Below are positions 44,579-53,298 of a DNA stretch of 64,000 bases, piece by piece. The stretch is from JAEUOS01 sp040382235 (GTDB lineage Bacteria; Pseudomonadota; Gammaproteobacteria; Burkholderiales; JAEUOS01). The notes below the pieces were generated by a model that did no database searches, was not told the origin of the DNA, and was given only the letters and a program-made list of their open reading frames with translations. Position 1 is the first letter of the stretch; each line of letters starts with the position of its first letter. The position numbers and the translations under genes were made by a program. Location of the stretch: the NCBI GenBank assembly GCA_040382235.1, contig JBEIFV010000006.1, positions 1-64,000 of the forward strand. The letters are read 5' to 3'.

Positions 44579-45412
44579 TCATGCCTTGGCCCCGACCACA
44601 CGCAACTTGGCCGGTGGCGATTCGGCATCCGGCTGCTGCCGGTAATCAAGCAGGGCCGACAATTGCGCCGCCGCGCCGCACACCTGCGCCACCAGCGCCG
44701 CACGCTTGTCGGCCGCGATCTCGGCGCCGGGAACGGTCAGTCCGATGGCGGCGATGATATGCCCGTCCTGGCCGCGCACGGGCGCGGCGACAGTGCAGAT
44801 ATGCGGTTCGAAAAAGCCTGCCGCCAGCACCCAGCCACGCTTGCGCACCTGCTGCACTTGCTCGAACAACGCGGCCGTGTCACGCGGGGTCTCGCGGCTG
44901 CGGCTTTCCAGCTGTGATTCCGGATACAGCGCGCGCAGTGCGGCCAGCGACTGGTCGCCCAACAGAATGTGACCGAACACGGTGGCATGCGCCGGCAGGC
45001 GTGTGCCGACGGAGACCGCGGTGGCGAAAGGCGCGCGCGAGGCGGAACGATGCAGGTAGACCACGTCACGACCGTCGCGCACCACGAGACTGGCGGCATA
45101 GCCGGTTTCGTCGCGCAGGCCGTCGAGCAGCGGGCGGCCGAGTTCGACCATGTCAAGCGAGGCCAGGTATTCGAAGCCCAGGCGCAGGATCGCCAGGCCC
45201 AGGCGGTAGGCACGGCCGTCGGGCGTGCGCTCGACGAAACGCATGGATTCGAGCGTAACCAGCAGGCGAAACACGGTCGAGCGCGGCACGCCCAGGCGGC
45301 GCGCCAATTCAGGCGCGGTCAAAACCGGTTCCTCACGACTGAATTCACCGAGGATGCGCAGGCCCCGCTCGAGGCCTGGCACGGTGTAGCGGTCGGGATC
45401 GGTTTCGCTCAT
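44579..45412 (-). CDS. IclR-family transcriptional regulator
   Basis: A 277-aa regulator. The winged helix is at about 9-70 (GLERGLRILGEFSREEPVLT, LARRLGVPRSTVFRLLVTLE), the effector domain follows (LLDGLRDETGYAASLVV, AAGFFEPHICTVAAPVRGQD). The first gene of the minus-strand catabolic block, 52 bp upstream of the ThDP enzyme, so it probably controls that operon in response to a pathway compound. Confidence 0.9.
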   Translation of the reverse strand: MSETDPDRYTVPGLERGLRILGEFSREEPVLTAPELARRLGVPRSTVFRLLVTLESMRFVERTPDGRAYRLGLAILRLGFEYLASLDMVELGRPLLDGLRDETGYAASLVVRDGRDVVYLHRSASRAPFATAVSVGTRLPAHATVFGHILLGDQSLAALRALYPESQLESRSRETPRDTAALFEQVQQVRKRGWVLAAGFFEPHICTVAAPVRGQDGHIIAAIGLTVPGAEIAADKRAALVAQVCGAAAQLSALLDYRQQPDAESPPAKLRVVGAKA

Positions 45413-45738
45413 GACTGCTTCCGGTATCGGTGCAAGCTTCTGCACCGGCAAGCCAGGAATGGCTTGGTTGGCAGCGCATACTTCGTTTGGGACTTAATGT
45501 TTTACTAATAAATCAATAGATCATATATGGGTAATCGTACAAAAGCCGAAATCGCTTGTCAACAACTATTTTCGCGGTTGGGAAGCAGAACGTGCGCGCG
45601 ACCTTGGCTTCGCGCCATGTGCAAGAGGATTGATGAATGTGCGCTTTTTTGTTTTTCTAACAACTCATAGTCTTATATATAAGACAATTTGAGAACGCTG
45701 GTGATTCATGCCCATGCGCGCATTCCCGATCTGCTAGC
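45413..45738. other. AT-rich intergenic upstream of the iclR gene
   Basis: This region is much more AT-rich than its surroundings (45490-45560 and 45640-45695) and should hold the promoter of the IclR-led block. It contains a 16-bp palindrome (separate entry) and no open frame that I consider a gene. Confidence 0.6.
45670..45685 (+). promoter_or_regulatory. 16-bp perfect palindrome GTCTTATATATAAGAC
   Basis: A perfect inverted repeat in the AT-rich region about 260 bp upstream of the IclR-regulator start. IclR proteins bind short palindromes near their own promoters, so it is an operator candidate, though the distance is long. Confidence 0.5.
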
Positions 45739-45834
45739 GCATGGGGCAGGCGGGTCTGGATGGAGTGCACGTATCCAACCCGGCAGGCAATCTGTCGGCC
45801 CCATCGACCTTGGGGTTCGCTGCGCCCGCCAATG
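45739..45834 (+). pseudogene. fragment of an SMP-30/gluconolactonase gene
   Basis: The stretch is similar to the segment around 48072-48168 of the intact lactonase gene. The frame reads MGQAGLDGVHVSNPAG-N-L, against MGQAGLDGVHVFNPAG-K-L there, then loses the frame. No start or remaining domain is nearby, so it is a gene remnant, in the same orientation as the intact copy 2.3 kb away. Confidence 0.7.
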
Positions 45835-45857
45835 GCGCGCGCCCTGTTACGCCCACC

Positions 45858-46577
45858 TCACCGCCTCGCGAGATCGCGGGCTGCCTTGACGATCGGTTTG
45901 GCCCAGGCAGGTGTGCGCTCAAGGTCCGCCAGCGTCGCCGGAAACTGCACGACGCCGGCGCGCAGGTGCAAGACCGGCTGCGGATCATCGACCGGCTGCC
46001 CTGGCATGGCCTCGGCGCTGTTGTCGAAGACCCGCAATTCGCTCAAACACGGCATCAGCCCGATGAGGTTGAGCGGCGCATGGACCCAGCGCTCGCGTAT
46101 CTTGGCCTCGGGGATGGCATGACCACCGGCCGCGACCCGAATGGCCACGCGAGCGATGTGCTGTTCAGGGGATGACAAGCCGCAATACCAAATCAGCACG
46201 TCATGCGTACTTGAAGCTTGCGCGATCCTTTGCGTCATCGTGGCGCCGCCCAGGGTGGTCTCGAACGCGTGGCTGTGACCCGCCGCCACAGCCTGATCGA
46301 GCAAGTCCACACCGTGTTGCCATGCCTGCGCATTGGCTTGCTCCAGGGCCAGGCCACCTTGCATCAGCAAGCGTGTGTAAGTGTCCGGGTTGAACCAGGC
46401 CATGCCGGCAGCGCGCAGCATCACGTTGCCGCCGATGGAGCTCTTGCCCGCGCCGTTGACACCAGCCAGTACCAGCAATACGGGCCTTTTAGCCTTTGGC
46501 CGGGTCGCCACGCGCGCCGCAGGCCTCGCCCCCGCCTTCGGCCGCACGGTCGGGGCAGTTGGGCGTTGGGGGGCCAT
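45858..46577 (-). CDS. zeta-type toxin (P-loop UDP-GlcNAc kinase-like)
   Basis: A 239-aa P-loop kinase. Walker A GVNGAGKSS is at 39-47, then FNPDTYTRLLMQGG and FETTLGGATMTQRI, the Asp/Glu substrate motifs of zeta toxins that phosphorylate UDP-N-acetylglucosamine and block the cell wall. The N-terminal 30 residues are basic and proline-rich. It follows a Phd-like antitoxin by 7 bp; the usual zeta partner is epsilon, so the pairing is unusual. Confidence 0.85.
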   Translation of the reverse strand: MAPQRPTAPTVRPKAGARPAARVATRPKAKRPVLLVLAGVNGAGKSSIGGNVMLRAAGMAWFNPDTYTRLLMQGGLALEQANAQAWQHGVDLLDQAVAAGHSHAFETTLGGATMTQRIAQASSTHDVLIWYCGLSSPEQHIARVAIRVAAGGHAIPEAKIRERWVHAPLNLIGLMPCLSELRVFDNSAEAMPGQPVDDPQPVLHLRAGVVQFPATLADLERTPAWAKPIVKAARDLARR

Positions 46578-46584
46578 GCGCCGA

Positions 46585-46950
46585 TCAGTAGCTGCGGCCC
46601 GCGATGACCTTGCCATGCAAGGCCAGCGGTGCGCCAAAGGCCTGGCGCAGCCGGTCGCCAGCGTCATCTTGTTTGAGTACCGCCAACTCGGCATCAAAGG
46701 CTTGACTCAGCGCCGCAAGCTTGCTCTGGTTGACGCGCAGCGCGCTTTCGGCCAATTCGGAGAGCAAACGGTACTCCTGCAGTGACAAGATCACGGCCTC
46801 GGGCTGATCGTGGTTGGTCATCAGCAGCTTGCCGGCGGCGCCGACGCTCTTCATCACGCCACGCCAGCCGTAGCGCTTGACGTCTGAAACGGGCTTGCGC
46901 CGCATCTGGGCGAATCTGGCGTCGGCAGCATGCAATGCGGTGGCGGTCAT
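46585..46950 (-). CDS. Phd/YefM-like antitoxin paired with a zeta toxin
   Basis: A 121-aa protein containing RYGWRGVMKSVGAAGKLLMT, NHDQPEAVILSLQEYRLL, the Phd-like N-terminal fold with the A-V-I-L-S-x-x-E-Y signature, and a helical C-terminus (LSQAFDAELAVLKQ). GGGAG precedes the ATG at 46950. Located directly upstream of the zeta toxin gene, presumably neutralising it and repressing the operon. Confidence 0.8.
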   Translation of the reverse strand: MTATALHAADARFAQMRRKPVSDVKRYGWRGVMKSVGAAGKLLMTNHDQPEAVILSLQEYRLLSELAESALRVNQSKLAALSQAFDAELAVLKQDDAGDRLRQAFGAPLALHGKVIAGRSY

Positions 46951-47323
46951 GTTGGACTCCCATGCGATGTTGGATGGATGCTGCAAGTATAGGACAAATA
47001 GGCCATTTTTTATAATAAGTTGCCTCTTTAGATATTTTACCTAATTAGCGCAAATCGTTACCCTGGCTGCCGTTGGCATGTTCGCGGGGCTGCGCTTAAG
47101 TCTTCCGCAAGATGCCGCCCGACAGCGTGCACAAATGGCCGCGCGCGGGCCTGGGGCAGGCGCAGATGGCCTCGGCCAATCCACAGCAACCATGTGGGAG
47201 CAAGCGCAATCGGGCGCGCTGGCGGCACATTCAGTACACTGTTTTGCTGCGGTCGCCTCCATCAGCACCCACGACCTCGTGCGCACAAGGCTTTCCATCA
47301 AACGCTCCAAAAGGAACCCCGGC
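46951..47323. other. divergent intergenic region, promoter-like AT-rich part
   Basis: The left third (about 46985-47040) is AT-rich and includes, on the minus strand, a TATACT box about 40 bp before the antitoxin start. The remainder is GC-rich and I see no feature other than the AAGGA ribosome site before the lactonase ATG. Confidence 0.45.
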
Positions 47324-48262
47324 ATGTCCGACTGGCAATCCTCGCAACGCTACCCCGACCCTTCCATCGTCGTCCTCGACCCCTCGTTCGAGCGCTATCG
47401 TCTGGCGCTCGCCAAGGTCGAACGCATCGCACATGGCATGCGCTGGGCCGAGGGCCCGGTGTGGCTGGGTGACTCGCGTACCCTTGTGTGGAGCGACGTG
47501 CCCGGCAACTGCATGTATCGCTGGGATGAGGAGAGCGGCGCCGTCGGCGTATTCCGCAAGCCGTCCAACAATGCCAATGGCAATACGCGCGACCGCCAGG
47601 GGCGCATCGTCACCTGCGAACACCTGTCGCGGCGGGTCACGCGCACCGAGCACGACGGGCGCATCACGGTGCTGGCCGACGCCTACCAGGGCAAGCGCTT
47701 CAATTCACCCAACGACGTGGTGGTGAAGTCCGACGGCTCGATATGGTTCACCGACCCTGTGTTCGGCATCGGCGGCTACTACGAAGGCGAGAAGGACACG
47801 CCGCAACTGCCTTTCAATGTGTATCGCATCGATGCGAACGGTTCGATCACGGTCGTAGCCAAAGGCATCAACCAGCCCAACGGCCTGGCGTTCTCGCCCG
47901 ACGAGTCGCTGCTCTATGTGGTCGAGTCACGCGCGGTGCCGCGCAAGATCCTGGCCTTTGATGTGATCGGTGGCCGCAAGCTTGCCAACCGGCGCGTGTT
48001 GATCGATGCCGGCCCGGGCACACCCGACGGCTTTCGCTGCGACATCGATGGCAACCTCTGGTGCGGCTGGGGCATGGGGCAGGCGGGCCTCGATGGTGTG
48101 CATGTTTTCAATCCGGCGGGCAAGCTGATCGGCCGCATCGACCTGCCGGAGCGCTGCGCCAATCTGTGCTTTGGCGGGGCCCATCGCAACCGCCTGTTCA
48201 TGGCGGCCAGCACTTCGGTGTATTCGCTTTACGTCAATACGCAGGGTGTGGGCTACGCGTAA
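47324..48262 (+). CDS. SMP-30/gluconolactonase-family lactonase
   Basis: A 312-aa six-bladed beta-propeller. Metal-binding residues include the Glu in GMRWAEGPVWLG, Asn in FNSPNDVVVKSDG and Asp in LAFSPDESLLYV and TPDGFRCDIDGNLW. The AAGGA site and ATG at 47324 mark the start. It could open a sugar lactone; the window also encodes a uronate-dehydrogenase-like enzyme that makes such lactones, but 40 kb away. Confidence 0.9.
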   Translation: MSDWQSSQRYPDPSIVVLDPSFERYRLALAKVERIAHGMRWAEGPVWLGDSRTLVWSDVPGNCMYRWDEESGAVGVFRKPSNNANGNTRDRQGRIVTCEHLSRRVTRTEHDGRITVLADAYQGKRFNSPNDVVVKSDGSIWFTDPVFGIGGYYEGEKDTPQLPFNVYRIDANGSITVVAKGINQPNGLAFSPDESLLYVVESRAVPRKILAFDVIGGRKLANRRVLIDAGPGTPDGFRCDIDGNLWCGWGMGQAGLDGVHVFNPAGKLIGRIDLPERCANLCFGGAHRNRLFMAASTSVYSLYVNTQGVGYA

Positions 48263-48479
48263 GGCGTCGTGTTCTACGACTTGTCCCATTTTTAAAGGGA
48301 CTGTCAGCGGTCATGGCAGGTCATGCGCCCGCGCCAGTGGACCTGCGCCGACGGTGGCCGGATCGAAAGCGACGATGTCCGCGGGAAGCACGATTGCAAG
48401 GCAGCCGCGGCCCGGCAGCCCAAATATGTCGGCGGGCCGCGCGGTCAGTTGGTGCACTGCCTGTTGGAGGGTCGCGCGC

Positions 48480-49451
48480 CTATTCCATTTTCACGCCGGT
48501 GTATTCGATCATCTGCTTCCAGTAGCCGAAACTGGCTTTCTGGCGTGCTGCAAAAACATCCGGTGTGCTGCCGACCGGGTCGAATCCGAGGATTTTCCAG
48601 CGCTCCAGCGCATCCGGTTGCCGCAATGCGCGATTGATGTCCTCCGAGAGCTTGTCGACGAGGCGACGCGGCGTGTTGGCAGGTGCGAAGATGCCGTACC
48701 AGCCTTCGACGATGAAGTCGGCGAAACCGGCTTCCACCATGGTTGGCATATCGGCGGCTGACGGCGAGCGCACCGCACAGGTCTGGGCGATGGCCTTGAC
48801 CTTGCCGGCGCGGGCAAGCGGGAGTGCCGTCGGCAGGTTGTCGAACATGAATGCAACCCGGCCGCTCATGAGATCGGGGTGGGCGGCGGCGCTGCCCCGG
48901 TACGGCACGTGCGTCGCTCTGGCCCCCGCACGCTTGAGCATCAGCTCGCCCGCGACATGCTGCGAGCTCCCCGCGGAAGCGGAGGCGTAGCTTGCAGCGC
49001 CGTTCTGCTTGACTATCCATTCAATGAGTTCACGCGGCGTGCCTGCGGGAACCCCGGGTGCAACCAGGAGCGCCAAGCAGGAGGTGCCGATGAAGGTCAA
49101 CGGCGAAAAATCCCTGAGCGGATCGAACGGCATGGCCGGAAAGAAAATCGCATTCGAAGCGTGCGTGCTCTGCGTGCCGAGCATGATGGTGTAGCCGTCG
49201 GGCGCTGCCTTGGCGACAAACTCCGACCCGATCGCGCCACCGGCGCCGGGCCGGTTTTCGACTATGACATTCTGGCTCCACTGGTCCGCGAGCTTTGCAG
49301 CGAGGACGCGCGAGAGCGTGTCGGTCGGGCCGCCGGGCGGAAACGGCACGACCCAGCGCACCGGCCGATTTGGATAGGCCTCCTGCGCCATCGCCGGCAG
49401 CGCCGATGACAGGGCAAGCGCCAGTCCGAGAAGATATCTGTACATTCGCAT
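48480..49451 (-). CDS. Bug/TctC-family periplasmic solute-binding protein
   Basis: A 323-aa secreted protein: MRMYRYLLGLALALSSALPA, cleavage near MAQEAYP, then VRWVVPFPPGGPTDTLSRVL, VIVENRPGAGGAIGSEFVAK and THVPYRGSAAAHPDLMSGR. Downstream-most gene of the VOC, VOC, Bug, GST, Bug run on the minus strand. Confidence 0.92.
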   Translation of the reverse strand: MRMYRYLLGLALALSSALPAMAQEAYPNRPVRWVVPFPPGGPTDTLSRVLAAKLADQWSQNVIVENRPGAGGAIGSEFVAKAAPDGYTIMLGTQSTHASNAIFFPAMPFDPLRDFSPLTFIGTSCLALLVAPGVPAGTPRELIEWIVKQNGAASYASASAGSSQHVAGELMLKRAGARATHVPYRGSAAAHPDLMSGRVAFMFDNLPTALPLARAGKVKAIAQTCAVRSPSAADMPTMVEAGFADFIVEGWYGIFAPANTPRRLVDKLSEDINRALRQPDALERWKILGFDPVGSTPDVFAARQKASFGYWKQMIEYTGVKME

Positions 49452-49643
49452 CTTGTGCGCTCCGCAAGGAATGAACGTCGGACGGGTCGCCCCCGACCCG
49501 GCTTCGAGTATCTTGAGCATGTTTTCGATTGTCAAGCCGCGCGCAGGCGGTGCCATCTGCCAAGCCCGCCATCAGCTCGCCGCAAGCCCATCGCGTTGCG
49601 GCGGGCGACTGCACCAAGAAGCTTGCGCAACGCCCCAAACACA

Positions 49644-50270
49644 TCAGGGCAGGCCATTGCGGCCATGTGCACGGTAGGCCGGTCGCTCGCTGAGCAGTTC
49701 GTAGTAGGCAGCCAGCGCTGGAAACGCAGGTCGCTTGACGTCCTTCAGCGAAAACCAGCGGTTCACCACCAGACCCAGCGGAATGTCGGCCAGGCTGAAG
49801 TCGCTTCCCATCACGTAGGGACCTTCGGCACCGAGCGCCGCATCAAGCAGCTTCATCTGGGCTGTCACGTCGAGGCGGCCTTGGGCTACAAACCATTCAT
49901 TTTTCCAAGGTGGCTCCTGCAACTGGCCACCCAGGAAGGCTCCGCGCATCGAGTGCGTCACGTCGTAGGCCACCCAGTCCATCCAGGCCTCGACGCTCTG
50001 GCGCTGCCGTAGCTCGGTCGGGTGCAAGGAATTTGCGTTGTGCTTGGCTGCAAGGTAGCGCAAGATCGCGTGCGATTCGCGCATCACGAAACCGTCGTCG
50101 ATCACACAAGGCACCTGGCCCGTGGGATTCAACTTCAGGAACTCGGGCGTGTTGGTGGGCCGAAAGCCGCGACCGTAGTCTTCGCGCTCGAACGGCAGGC
50201 CGATCTCGTCGCACAGCCAAAGCACCTTGCGCACGTTGAACGAATTGGCGCGGCCGAGAATTTTCAGCAT
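49644..50270 (-). CDS. glutathione S-transferase
   Basis: A 208-aa GST: LKILGRANSFNVRKVLWLCD at the N-terminal thioredoxin-like domain, NPTGQVPCVIDDGFVMRESHA with the cis-Pro and the Glu-Ser glutathione contact, and an all-helical C-terminal domain (MGSDFSLADIPLGLVVNRW). It may conjugate glutathione to a reactive intermediate of the neighbouring pathway or act as a dehalogenase or isomerase. Confidence 0.92.
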   Translation of the reverse strand: MLKILGRANSFNVRKVLWLCDEIGLPFEREDYGRGFRPTNTPEFLKLNPTGQVPCVIDDGFVMRESHAILRYLAAKHNANSLHPTELRQRQSVEAWMDWVAYDVTHSMRGAFLGGQLQEPPWKNEWFVAQGRLDVTAQMKLLDAALGAEGPYVMGSDFSLADIPLGLVVNRWFSLKDVKRPAFPALAAYYELLSERPAYRAHGRNGLP

Positions 50271-50311
50271 CGAGGCTTGTTACAGGTCGCAGGTCTTTCC
50301 ACGCGGATCTT

Positions 50312-51283
50312 CTACTCTGCCTTGATGCCGAAATCCCGCACGATCTTGGTATAGCGCTTGATGTCCTCGGCCACCAGTGCGTCGAGTTGCTCGGGCGAGC
50401 CGCCGATGATGCGGCCGGCCTGCGATTCGACGCGTTCCTTCACCTGCGGTGATTTCAGCGCTTCGAGCGTGGCCTCATGCAGCTGTTTGACGACCGCGGC
50501 CGGCGTGGCCCTGGGCACGAACATACCGATCCAGGTATCCATGTCGTAGCCGGGAAAGCCGCTTTCGGCGATCGTCGGCACATTCGGCATCAGCGGCGAG
50601 CGCTCGGGCGAGGTCACCGCGATGGCCTTGAGCTTGCCGCTGCGGATATGCGGCATCAGGCCGGCCGTGGTCGACAGGATGTAGGGCACCTGGCCGCCGA
50701 TCACGTCGATGATGCCCGGACCGGCGCCGCGATACGGCACATGGGTGAACTTGACCCCGGCCAATGACTCCAGATACGCGGCGGCCAGGTGTCCGGGCGA
50801 GCCGACCCCGCCATTGGCCATCAGGCGCTTCTTGTTGGCATCCGCGGCTTCGAGCTTGAGAAACTGCTGCAGCGTGTTGGCCTCGGCACCCGGATGCGCG
50901 GCCAGGGTCTGGCCAAGCGAGCCGATCAGGGTCACGCCGCGCAGGTCGCGCTCGGTGTCGTAGGGCAGTTTCGGATAGAGCGCCTGGTTGATCGCATGGG
51001 TGTTGACGTTGAAGCTCACGGTGTAACCGTCAGGGGCCGACTTCGCCACCGTTTCGGTGGCGATGATGCCGCCGGCGCTCGCGCGATTCTCCACCAGCAC
51101 CGATTGCTTGAGAATCTCGCCCATGCGGGTATTGAGCGTGCGCGCGATGGCGTCGGTGCCGCCGCCGGGGGCGAAGCCGACGATCAAGCGGATCGGCCCC
51201 TTGGCCGGGTAGTCCTGCGCACTTGCCAGCGATGCGGCGACTACGGCCAGCGCCGCCAGGCCACTACGGATTGCTTGTTGCAT
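50312..51283 (-). CDS. Bug/TctC-family periplasmic solute-binding protein
   Basis: A 323-aa secreted protein: signal MQQAIRSGLAALAVVAASLA, ending near SAQDYP, then IRLIVGFAPGGGTDAIARTL, LVENRASAGGIIATETVAK and FTHVPYRGAGPGIIDVIGGQ. Directly upstream of the GST gene in the same direction. Confidence 0.92.
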   Translation of the reverse strand: MQQAIRSGLAALAVVAASLASAQDYPAKGPIRLIVGFAPGGGTDAIARTLNTRMGEILKQSVLVENRASAGGIIATETVAKSAPDGYTVSFNVNTHAINQALYPKLPYDTERDLRGVTLIGSLGQTLAAHPGAEANTLQQFLKLEAADANKKRLMANGGVGSPGHLAAAYLESLAGVKFTHVPYRGAGPGIIDVIGGQVPYILSTTAGLMPHIRSGKLKAIAVTSPERSPLMPNVPTIAESGFPGYDMDTWIGMFVPRATPAAVVKQLHEATLEALKSPQVKERVESQAGRIIGGSPEQLDALVAEDIKRYTKIVRDFGIKAE

Positions 51284-51410
51284 TTGGTCTCCTTTGTAGA
51301 TGTTGCGTCTTTGTCGATGCTAGCCGGGGCCGGCCTCCACTGACCCCAGCCCATCCGATCAGCCTGTAGGCAAGCGAACCCTCGCGCAGCACCCATGATG
51401 GCACAGGATT

Positions 51411-52358
51411 TCAGCCATGCATGGTGCCATAGCCCCCGTCAACCTCCGGCTCGACGAAATGCATGAGCAGGCCGCCGCCGAAATTCGCCGGATGCACAAA
51501 GCCGATCTTGGAACCGCGACCGCCGGGACGGCCAACCAGGTCGATCATGCGCCAGCCTTCATCAGCCAGCCGGGGCAGAAGCGCATCGATATCGCGCGTC
51601 GCGAAAGCGACATGCGCCAGGCCCGGGCCGCGCCGCGCCACGAACTTGGCGATCGCGCTCTGGTCGCCCTTGGTGTTGCCTTTCTCATGGCCCAACTCCT
51701 GTTTCGGCTTCAGCGCCGGGTCGTAGTCCATCAGGAGTTCAAGCTCGCAATCGCCGACGGTGATGAACACATCACGCAAGCCGCCCAGAATCTGCGGCGG
51801 GCGGGCGTGGTAGACCGCGCCGTACTTGTCCGAGATAAAGCTTTCGGTGACGTTGCGGATTTCGATATCGGTCTGCGTGCTCTGGATCGGGCAGCCGAGA
51901 TTGTCGGTAAACACCCGTACCGTGGCGTCGTTGTCATTGGTCGCGATTCCTAGATGATCGATCTTGTAGGCCGGCGCATCGATGGCCGGAATCGCCAGCG
52001 GCTCGACGACGCGGGTGCGGATGCCGACGGTGGCGGCCGGATCGATCACCACGAAACGCTTGAGCCCGGGCCCGACGCCGCTGGCGCAGACCGGCAGCGC
52101 GTGCCGCGCCGCCGTGGCCGCCGGGTCGCTTGCGGCCAAGGCCATGTGGTGCACACCGGGAAAGCGCGGCTCTTCAAGAAAGGGGTCATCCGCATCGAAC
52201 AGCGCAATCGCCGACGCCCCGATTCCGAAGAATGGAATCGGGCGCCCCTGCAGCATCACATCGGTGCGCTTGAGCCCGAGCGACTGGCCGAGAAAGCGGC
52301 ACACCGGCTCCACATTGCGTGCCACCAGGGCCAGGTAGTTCAGCGCATATCCGGCCAT
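51411..52358 (-). CDS. VOC-family protein (tandem copy 2)
   Basis: A 315-aa protein made of four beta-alpha-beta modules (LNYLALVARN, VHHMALAASD, IDHLGIATND, LAHVAFATRD). His residues at the start of modules 2, 3 and 4 could bind a metal; ELELLMDYD provides an acidic end. Resembles 4-hydroxyphenylpyruvate dioxygenase or methylmalonyl-CoA-epimerase-like VOC proteins. One base separates it from its paralogue at 52360-53298. Confidence 0.82.
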   Translation of the reverse strand: MAGYALNYLALVARNVEPVCRFLGQSLGLKRTDVMLQGRPIPFFGIGASAIALFDADDPFLEEPRFPGVHHMALAASDPAATAARHALPVCASGVGPGLKRFVVIDPAATVGIRTRVVEPLAIPAIDAPAYKIDHLGIATNDNDATVRVFTDNLGCPIQSTQTDIEIRNVTESFISDKYGAVYHARPPQILGGLRDVFITVGDCELELLMDYDPALKPKQELGHEKGNTKGDQSAIAKFVARRGPGLAHVAFATRDIDALLPRLADEGWRMIDLVGRPGGRGSKIGFVHPANFGGGLLMHFVEPEVDGGYGTMHG

Positions 52359-52359
52359 G

Positions 52360-53298
52360 TCAGAGCTCCTCCCGCTCGACCAAATGCAGCAGCACGCCGC
52401 CAAGCGCGGCGGGGTGCAGGAAGCCGATGCGGGAACGGCGCGAACCGGGGCGCCCGCTCGTGTCGATCAGGCGGTAACCGGCGCTGCCGAGCCGGCCCAG
52501 GGCGGCGTCGATATCCGGCGTCTTGAGCGCGAGGTGGTGCAAGCCGGTGCCGCGGGTGGCGATATGCCGCGCAATCGCACTGCGATCGGCGCGCGTGTCG
52601 CCTGGCGCATCATGGCGCGCGGCGTCGACGTTCACACCAGTGGTCAAGTCCTGGAGGAATTCCAGCTCGCAATCACCGACCGTGATGAAGCTCACCCGCA
52701 TGCTGCCCAACAGGCGCGACGGACGGGTGTGGAAAATGGTCTGGTGAGTGTCGGAGGTGAAGTTTTCCGAAATGGTCTCGACCTCGCTGTCGGTCTGCTC
52801 GCTTTCATAGACGCAACCGAGCTTATCGATGAAGGTCGCGCGTGCGGCGCGGTTGTCGACCGAGGCCACCCCGACGTGGTCAATGCGCTCGACCATGGCG
52901 GAGCGGGCCGGCGCCAAGCCGAGGGACTCGGTAAAGCGCACCCGCACGCCGCAGGTGGCTGCCGGCGCCAACGCGATCTGTGCCCTGCCTTCGAGGCCTT
53001 GCGAAACGTCGCCTGCCAGCGGCAGGCCGCAGGCGCGAGCGGCTGCTTCGGGATCCGCTGCTGCCAGCGCCAGATGGTGCACACCTTTTTGCGGATTCGC
53101 GCCCAGGAACGGGTCACCTCGTCCGAACAGTGCCAGCGCCGTCGCGCCAATCGGGATCACAGGAATGGTCGACCCGCCGCAGCGCATCGAGCGGCACGGC
53201 AGGCCGAAATCGCTCTCGAAGCGCGCGGCAGTTGCTTCAGGTTGATCGACAACCAGTGCCAGATAGGCGAGGTCGGTGGCTTTGCCGTGGACATTCAT
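52360..53298 (-). CDS. VOC-family protein (tandem copy 1)
   Basis: A 312-aa paralogue of the downstream protein, with the same four modules (LAYLALVVDQ, VHHLALAAAD, IDHVGVASVD, LHHLALKTPD) and CELEFLQDL. The ATG at 53298 is preferred over a GTG at 53307, with GGAG upstream. The two may form a heterodimer or act on successive intermediates. A VOC dioxygenase, lyase or epimerase is possible. Confidence 0.82.
   Translation of the reverse strand: MNVHGKATDLAYLALVVDQPEATAARFESDFGLPCRSMRCGGSTIPVIPIGATALALFGRGDPFLGANPQKGVHHLALAAADPEAAARACGLPLAGDVSQGLEGRAQIALAPAATCGVRVRFTESLGLAPARSAMVERIDHVGVASVDNRAARATFIDKLGCVYESEQTDSEVETISENFTSDTHQTIFHTRPSRLLGSMRVSFITVGDCELEFLQDLTTGVNVDAARHDAPGDTRADRSAIARHIATRGTGLHHLALKTPDIDAALGRLGSAGYRLIDTSGRPGSRRSRIGFLHPAALGGVLLHLVEREEL

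Noticed and set aside
48282..48300. Small hairpin GTCCC...GGGAC after the SMP-30 gene, as a possible terminator
   Set aside because: The stem is only 5 bp and no T-run follows, so a rho-independent terminator is not supported.
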